Part shown: positions 59,447 to 64,000 of the stretch, piece after piece
How positions within the stretch are numbered: position 1 is the first letter of the stretch
How the letters are laid out: every line of letters starts with the position of its first letter
Source: Granulicella sp. WH15
Lineage (GTDB): Bacteria > Acidobacteriota > Terriglobia > Terriglobales > Acidobacteriaceae
DNA: 64,000 nucleotides
Direction of reading: 5' to 3'
NCBI RefSeq assembly: GCF_009914315.1
Contig: NZ_CP042596.1
Coordinates: 868,001 to 932,000 of the forward strand
Translations under genes and position numbers: made by a program
The notes under the pieces: generated by a model
What the model was told of the DNA's origin: nothing
Seen by the model: only the letters and a program-made list of their open reading frames with translations
The model's database searches: none

Positions 59447-61261
59447 TTACTTCAGGTTGAAGATGGCCGCGGTCTGCGGAGCGAGGCTAAGCGTGAGCGA
59501 CTTCGGTTCGAGGGAGAGCGTCCCAACGCTCTCAGACAAGGAGGTTGCATGAGTAAGATCCGCGACGGCCGTGTCGTCGGTAGCAATGGACGTCCTGCTG
59601 GAGCTGTGGCCCTTGTTGATGGCGATGAGGATGTGCTCGTTCTCGCTGGCCGTGGTGAGTGTCCGCGTATAGACAAGCACGTCCTGACTGGCATGGAGCA
59701 CCTGCTCCTCGCCGGATTGCAGAGCAGGGTGTTGGCGGCGAAGCAGAAGTAGCCTTTGCAACGTGGCGAAGGTGTGCTGCTGCTCGGCACTGCGGCCGCT
59801 TGCAAGAAACGCATTCGTAGACGAAGCAGGGAAGCCACCAGGGAAGTCGCGGCGGTTATCCGGATCGTCGCCACCACGCATGGCGATCTCATCTCCGGAA
59901 TAGATTTGTGGCAGCCCACGCATCGTGGTCAGCAGCGTAAAGGCAAGGTCAATCACCTGCGGAGTTGCCGCCGGATCGTTGGCGAAGCGAGAGTTGTCAT
60001 GGTTGCCGATGAAGGGAACCAGCCGCTCGGGATGAGGATAGAGGTTGTCGAGTCGCAGAACTTCGGCGAGCCTCGTCATAGGCGCGTCCTTCAGCAGGGC
60101 ATCGCGCAGGGCATAGTAGGTAGGAAAGTCGAAGGGTGTATCGAGGCCCGTATCGACGCTCATCTGCGAGCCGGTACGGACGGCTCCTCCCGCAAAGGTG
60201 GAGACAACAGTCGGGTCAGCATCGGAGACCTCGCCGACGGTGGTGAGATGCGGATAAAGCTCATGGAGCCGCGCATGAAACTCATGCCAGAAGGGCCGTC
60301 CCACATAGGGAAAGGTATCGATGCGAAACCCGTCAAGACCGGCCTGCTCGGTCCACCAGACGGCGTTCTGGATCAGGTACTGCGAGACCGCGGGATTCTC
60401 CTGGTTCAGGTCGGGAAGGGTATCGACGAACCAGCCCTCAGTGATCTTGCGCTGATCCCGCCAGGGCGCATGGGGATTGGTGATGGGCGCAAAGACTTGC
60501 TGGGCAACCGTGTGATGAGCAAGGTCTCCGTGAAACCAAGTAGGCTCGGGGCTATCGGCAACCCAGGGATGAGCTGGACCCACATGGTTTGGTACGGTGT
60601 CGAGTACGAGCTTCATGCGGCGAGCGTGCAGGGCCGCAGCCAGAGCCTTCAGGTCGGCCAGCGTGCCATAGTGCTCATCGACGGCGTACATATCGGTCGC
60701 GCCATAGCCGTGGTAGCTGGAGCTACCGTGGTTCTCATAGACAGGTGTAATCCAGATTGTCGTGATGCCAAGTTCCTGAAGATAGTCGAGGTGCTGCAGG
60801 ATGCCGCGTAGATCGCCACCATGCCATCCTCGTGGAGAGCTGTCGGTGGCCCCATTGTTGGAGGCGTCACCATCAGCGAAACGGTCCGTCAAGATGAGAT
60901 ACATGACGTCCTTCGACGAAAACCCGGCGAAGTCCTCAGATGAGGCGCGGCGCGGCGCGAAGACATAGGGTGTCACTGTCTGGCCGGAGGCGTTGCGTGC
61001 GGTAATCTTCACCTCTTCAGAATGTGCAGGAGATGCGGAAAGAAAAAGCTCTGCATAGTGACCATTCGGAGAGATATGCGTGCTCGTGATGTGCAGGCTT
61101 TTATCGCTCAGGGTGAAGCTGGCAGCGGCAAGGTTCTCTCCGCGTAGCAGCAACATGGGAGCAGGCATCGCAGGCCACCAGTTCGGCGGATCAATCTTAG
61201 AGATCACCGGAGACTGCGCGAAGGCAGTGGAGGCGACGAGCAGTAAAAGTAAGCGGCGCAT
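59447..61261 (-). CDS. Secreted GH13 alpha-amylase/cyclomaltodextrinase-like enzyme
   Basis: 604 residues with signal peptide MRRLLLLLVASTAFAQ. An N-terminal Ig-like domain (KIDPPNWWPAMPAPMLLLRGENL) is of the cyclomaltodextrinase N type found in neopullulanase/SusA-like proteins. The catalytic barrel follows: MYLILTDRFADGDASNN, DTVPNHVGPAHPW, Asp315 in GFRIDTFPYVG, Glu344 in TVGEVSDADP, Asp422 in FIGNHDNSRF. It hydrolyses alpha-1,4-glucans or cyclodextrins. Between an Oar-like receptor and an alpha-glucosidase, it probably supplies the middle step of glucan breakdown. Confidence 0.92.
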   Translation of the reverse strand: MRRLLLLLVASTAFAQSPVISKIDPPNWWPAMPAPMLLLRGENLAAASFTLSDKSLHITSTHISPNGHYAELFLSASPAHSEEVKITARNASGQTVTPYVFAPRRASSEDFAGFSSKDVMYLILTDRFADGDASNNGATDSSPRGWHGGDLRGILQHLDYLQELGITTIWITPVYENHGSSSYHGYGATDMYAVDEHYGTLADLKALAAALHARRMKLVLDTVPNHVGPAHPWVADSPEPTWFHGDLAHHTVAQQVFAPITNPHAPWRDQRKITEGWFVDTLPDLNQENPAVSQYLIQNAVWWTEQAGLDGFRIDTFPYVGRPFWHEFHARLHELYPHLTTVGEVSDADPTVVSTFAGGAVRTGSQMSVDTGLDTPFDFPTYYALRDALLKDAPMTRLAEVLRLDNLYPHPERLVPFIGNHDNSRFANDPAATPQVIDLAFTLLTTMRGLPQIYSGDEIAMRGGDDPDNRRDFPGGFPASSTNAFLASGRSAEQQHTFATLQRLLLLRRQHPALQSGEEQVLHASQDVLVYTRTLTTASENEHILIAINKGHSSSRTSIATDDTAVADLTHATSLSESVGTLSLEPKSLTLSLAPQTAAIFNLK

Positions 61262-61284
61262 GAGCTTTCCTGGGGCTGGCTTGC

Positions 61285-61318
61285 CAAAGGGAGGGCGGCA
61301 CCTGATGAAGGTGCCGCC
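61285..61318 (-). terminator. Terminator after the Oar-like receptor
   Basis: GGCGGCACCT (61294-61303) and AGGTGCCGCC (61309-61318) form a perfect 10-bp stem with a 5-nt loop, followed on the - strand by CTCCCTTTGG. It lies between the receptor and the GH13 genes and may only partially stop transcription. Confidence 0.6.
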
Positions 61319-61333
61319 GGTTAGGTTGGGTTG

Positions 61334-64000
61334 TTAGAAGTTAATGTGGACGGCAAGCTCAAGCTGACGCTCGGTGTTGAGGCGAATGCTGGAGATGCTG
61401 CCGAAGCCGTTGTTGCTTCCAGCGGAGTTCGCTCCCGTAGTGAAGAGGTTGGTGGAGCCAGCCACCGCAGTACCATCAGCTAGGTTGGTATCGGGGTTAG
61501 AGAACTGCGGCGTGTTGAAGAGGTTGTAAGCCTGTGCACGGAACTCCGCATTGACCCGGTCAGTAACGTGGAAGCCTTTGAACAAGCCAAGGTCCATCGT
61601 CTTGAATCCAGGTCCGGAGAAGGCGTTGCGCTTCAGGTTGCCGGGCCGGATATATTTACCGGCCGCATTGACGGGAGGCAACGCGAAGACTCCGGTAAAG
61701 AAGGTGCGGTCGTTAGCGTTGGAGTTGCTGCCCTGCAGCTCACGCGGAACCTTCTTGAAGGAGACGAGGTCGGGGCGGTTATCGAAGCTGCCGAGCGATC
61801 CGGTGTTGATATCAATCGGCGTGCCGCTGTCGAGCGTGATGACGGTATTGAGCTGCCATCCGCCGACAGCCTCATCGAGCGCCCGGTTCATCTTGTTGCC
61901 GATCATCTTGCCCCTCCCGAAGGGCAGGGAGTAGACCGCACTGGCGACAAAGACATTGCGCTGATCGTTGTCGGAGTTGCCGTAGTTGGCAGCGAGATTG
62001 GCGGCCCCACTCGGCAGCGGGAAGAGACGGGTGCCTGCTCCCGAGGTGCCGGTATTGAAGGCTCCGTTGGAGTTGTCGCGAGTATGAGACCAGGTATAAG
62101 CAACAGTAGCAAGCAGGCTCGAGCCCACGGAGCGATTGAGGAAGACCTGCAATCCGTCGTACTTCGAAGAGCCGCCGGCAAAGCCGTTGGTGATGGTCTG
62201 GCGGTTGGGGAAGATGCCAACCCCAGTGCCAAACTGCGGTCCATTGGCGTTGTAGAAGGTCATCAGGTGATCGCCCTTGTTGCCCACATAGGCGATGTTG
62301 AGCGAGGTCGCTTTATCGAGCTGCTGCTGAATCTGCAGGTTGTACTGGGTGACGGTGCCGTTCTGGTTGTTGGGTTGCAGAGACAGCAGTGAGGAGGCAC
62401 TCAAGTCAGCCGCCGCCGCTGCTCCGGCCCCGAACGCAGGCAGCGGAAGCGGAGCCTTGGCAGTGGCAGCATTATTAGGAACAGTAGGGCTCTGACCTGT
62501 GAAGGTAATACGATAGCCCGCGGCTGCGGTGTACTCGCCGACGCCATTGAAACCGGGGTTATTCGAGAGCTGATTCCCAATACCTCCACGATCGAGGAAG
62601 TAGAACATGCCGAAGCCACCGCGGATGGAGGTCTTGCCATTGCCGTAGAGGTCATAGGCAAAACCTATGCGCGGCGCGATGTTATTGGTGTCCGTATTAA
62701 TGAGCGAACGCGAGTTCCCGTTCACGCCTGCGATGCGCAGCGTGCCCGAGGCGATATCGTAGTTAGCCTGGTTATTGTTCTGCTCGTAGGGATAGGTATA
62801 GAGGTCGTAGCGGACCCCCAGGTTGAGCGTAAGACGCCGATTGACCTTCCAGTCGTCCTGAACGAAATAGCCGGTCTCATAGTTGAAGGTCTTGTAGTAA
62901 GTGCTGGCCGCGCCAACTTCATAGTCGGAGAAGCCGGCCAGAATCTCCGAGGTCTCATATCCGGTGAAGCGGCCGGTGTTGGGGGAGGTAGCTGCGCCGC
63001 CAAGGATGAAGAAGCCCTTGGAGTTATTGCCCTGGAAGAAATCAACCTCACGCCGGATGATGTTGGCTCCGACCTTGAAGGTGTGCTTGCCGTGTGTGTA
63101 GGTAAGTGCATCAAGAAACTGGAAGGTCTTCTCCGGAACCGAGTAAGGGCCGCCATCGCCCGTGTACTCCAGGCGAGAACCATCACCCGAGCCGATGAGA
63201 GCACCGCCACCAAGCAGCGGAGTACGGTTAGCATTCACGATGCCAAGGTTGGCCGATACCGGCGTGCCCTGGTCAGGATTGATATAGGCAAACTGCGGAC
63301 GGATATAACCGAAGCGAAACTCGTTGATGATGTTGGAGGTGAAGATACGCGTATACCCGGCGGACACTCCACGCGGATGGCTGACGTTATACCCCGAAGA
63401 GAATCCAGCGGGCAGGTTGGTAAAGAGGCTGTTGACGAGCAGATTGTCCTGCCCATAGCTGTAGCGCGCGAAGAGCGAGTCCTTCTGCGAAAGGTGGTAG
63501 TCCAGCCGCGCGTCGAAGTCGTTGAAGTTCTGGATCGAGTGCCGCACGACATAGTAGTTGTTCGTGATACCCGCACGCGTGGGCGCATCAAAGGCGTTCA
63601 GGTAGTTCTGCCCGGCGACGTTGATGCGATCGGTGGGAATGATATTCCCGGCAAAGGGCTGGCAGGTGGTGGGGTCGTAGATGGCTCCGGCCACAGGATT
63701 GGCGATCATGGGGCAGCCGGTCTCGGCATACTGCCCCGGAGTGGTGGTGACGCTCTGGCCAAGCAGCTCGGAGAAGTTACCCTGGCGCATCAGGGCCGTG
63801 GGAACAGTATGGAAGCCCGCATCCTTAGGCTGCTTCTGCCGGAGTGCCTGATAGTCGCCGAAGATAAAGAGCTTGTCCTTCCAGATCGGACCACCGGCGG
63901 CGATGCCGAACTGCTTGCGCTGAAAGGCTGGGGAGGGACTGGTGGGCGAAAAGTAGTTGGGATTAGCGTCAAAGATCTGGTCGCGGAAGTAACCGAAGGC
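61334..64000 (-). CDS. TonB-dependent receptor, Oar-like, 5'-truncated by the window edge
   Basis: The reading frame is open to base 64000 (reading AFGYFRDQIFDANPNYF, then QRKQFGIAAGGPIWKDKLFIFG), so the signal peptide, regulatory-like domain and part of the plug lie beyond the window. About 888 residues are visible, ending LELAVHINF. Barrel strands contain the recurrent SPRIGFAYDLYGNGKTSIRGGFGMFY-like text of this family. Its position upstream of two GH13 genes suggests maltodextrin or glucan uptake, a role SusC-like receptors have in Bacteroidota; no SusD partner is seen. Confidence 0.92.
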   Translation of the reverse strand, partial: AFGYFRDQIFDANPNYFSPTSPSPAFQRKQFGIAAGGPIWKDKLFIFGDYQALRQKQPKDAGFHTVPTALMRQGNFSELLGQSVTTTPGQYAETGCPMIANPVAGAIYDPTTCQPFAGNIIPTDRINVAGQNYLNAFDAPTRAGITNNYYVVRHSIQNFNDFDARLDYHLSQKDSLFARYSYGQDNLLVNSLFTNLPAGFSSGYNVSHPRGVSAGYTRIFTSNIINEFRFGYIRPQFAYINPDQGTPVSANLGIVNANRTPLLGGGALIGSGDGSRLEYTGDGGPYSVPEKTFQFLDALTYTHGKHTFKVGANIIRREVDFFQGNNSKGFFILGGAATSPNTGRFTGYETSEILAGFSDYEVGAASTYYKTFNYETGYFVQDDWKVNRRLTLNLGVRYDLYTYPYEQNNNQANYDIASGTLRIAGVNGNSRSLINTDTNNIAPRIGFAYDLYGNGKTSIRGGFGMFYFLDRGGIGNQLSNNPGFNGVGEYTAAAGYRITFTGQSPTVPNNAATAKAPLPLPAFGAGAAAAADLSASSLLSLQPNNQNGTVTQYNLQIQQQLDKATSLNIAYVGNKGDHLMTFYNANGPQFGTGVGIFPNRQTITNGFAGGSSKYDGLQVFLNRSVGSSLLATVAYTWSHTRDNSNGAFNTGTSGAGTRLFPLPSGAANLAANYGNSDNDQRNVFVASAVYSLPFGRGKMIGNKMNRALDEAVGGWQLNTVITLDSGTPIDINTGSLGSFDNRPDLVSFKKVPRELQGSNSNANDRTFFTGVFALPPVNAAGKYIRPGNLKRNAFSGPGFKTMDLGLFKGFHVTDRVNAEFRAQAYNLFNTPQFSNPDTNLADGTAVAGSTNLFTTGANSAGSNNGFGSISSIRLNTERQLELAVHINF

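Overview
The window looks like a chromosomal segment of an Acidobacteriota soil bacterium, probably family Acidobacteriaceae (Terriglobus/Granulicella/Edaphobacter type). I infer this from the moderately high GC content, four very large Oar-like TonB-dependent receptors that begin with a carboxypeptidase-regulatory-like domain, the combined bc/caa3 respiratory cluster, and the mix of secreted esterases and GH13 enzymes. This is recognition from the sequence, not a database match. No rRNA, tRNA, CRISPR array, prophage or IS element was seen.

Layout. 1-6410 (+): end of an RND efflux adaptor, its outer-membrane factor, a PepSY-TM protein and a siderophore-type TonB receptor. The last two are each preceded by a copy of the same conserved hairpin element (2537-2609 and 3919-3985), a candidate cis-regulatory RNA. 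6712-12531 (+): Oar-like receptor and a two-domain esterase. 12550-15005: divergent TetR regulator and a GlcG-like protein plus glutathione-independent formaldehyde dehydrogenase. 15161-16120: AraC regulator. 16346-23334 (+): one respiratory operon encoding caa3-type cytochrome oxidase (II with fused cytochrome c, I, III), a membrane protein, a diheme cytochrome c lipoprotein, a Rieske protein and a b6-type cytochrome b fused to cytochrome c. 27701-23423 (-): a 58-aa membrane peptide, a CtaG-polyferredoxin fusion, a YtkA/FixH-like protein and SerC. 27880-38572: Rdx/SelW-like protein, the qorB/HxlR divergent pair, a two-component system, a PafA-like phosphatase, a small secreted protein, a second Oar-like receptor and a GDPD-like protein.

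39047-54163 (-) is the most interesting part. A UbiD-type decarboxylase is followed by an SsuA/SsuC/SsuB-type ABC importer. Next comes a tight seven-gene operon: Oar-like receptor, tannase/feruloyl-esterase, VOC protein, acyl-CoA synthetase-like ligase, quinone-reductase-like dehydrogenase, thioesterase and gamma-glutamyltransferase. Both the ABC operon and the receptor operon are preceded by a 21-codon open frame ending in a run of cysteine codons (CCCR-stop and CCCCC-stop). These look like polycysteine leader peptides that would couple expression to cysteine supply. Divergent from this block are two transsulfuration-family PLP enzymes and a spermidine-synthase-like protein (54468-57600, +). 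Their 5' region holds a third possible leader with clustered Cys/Met codons, immediately before one arm of an 11-bp stem. Together this suggests a cysteine-responsive organosulfur scavenging locus with no recognisable SsuD, TauD or sulfatase, so the desulfurisation chemistry is unexplained.

57678-64000 (-): two secreted GH13 enzymes and the start-truncated end of a fourth Oar-like receptor, a probable alpha-glucan utilisation set.
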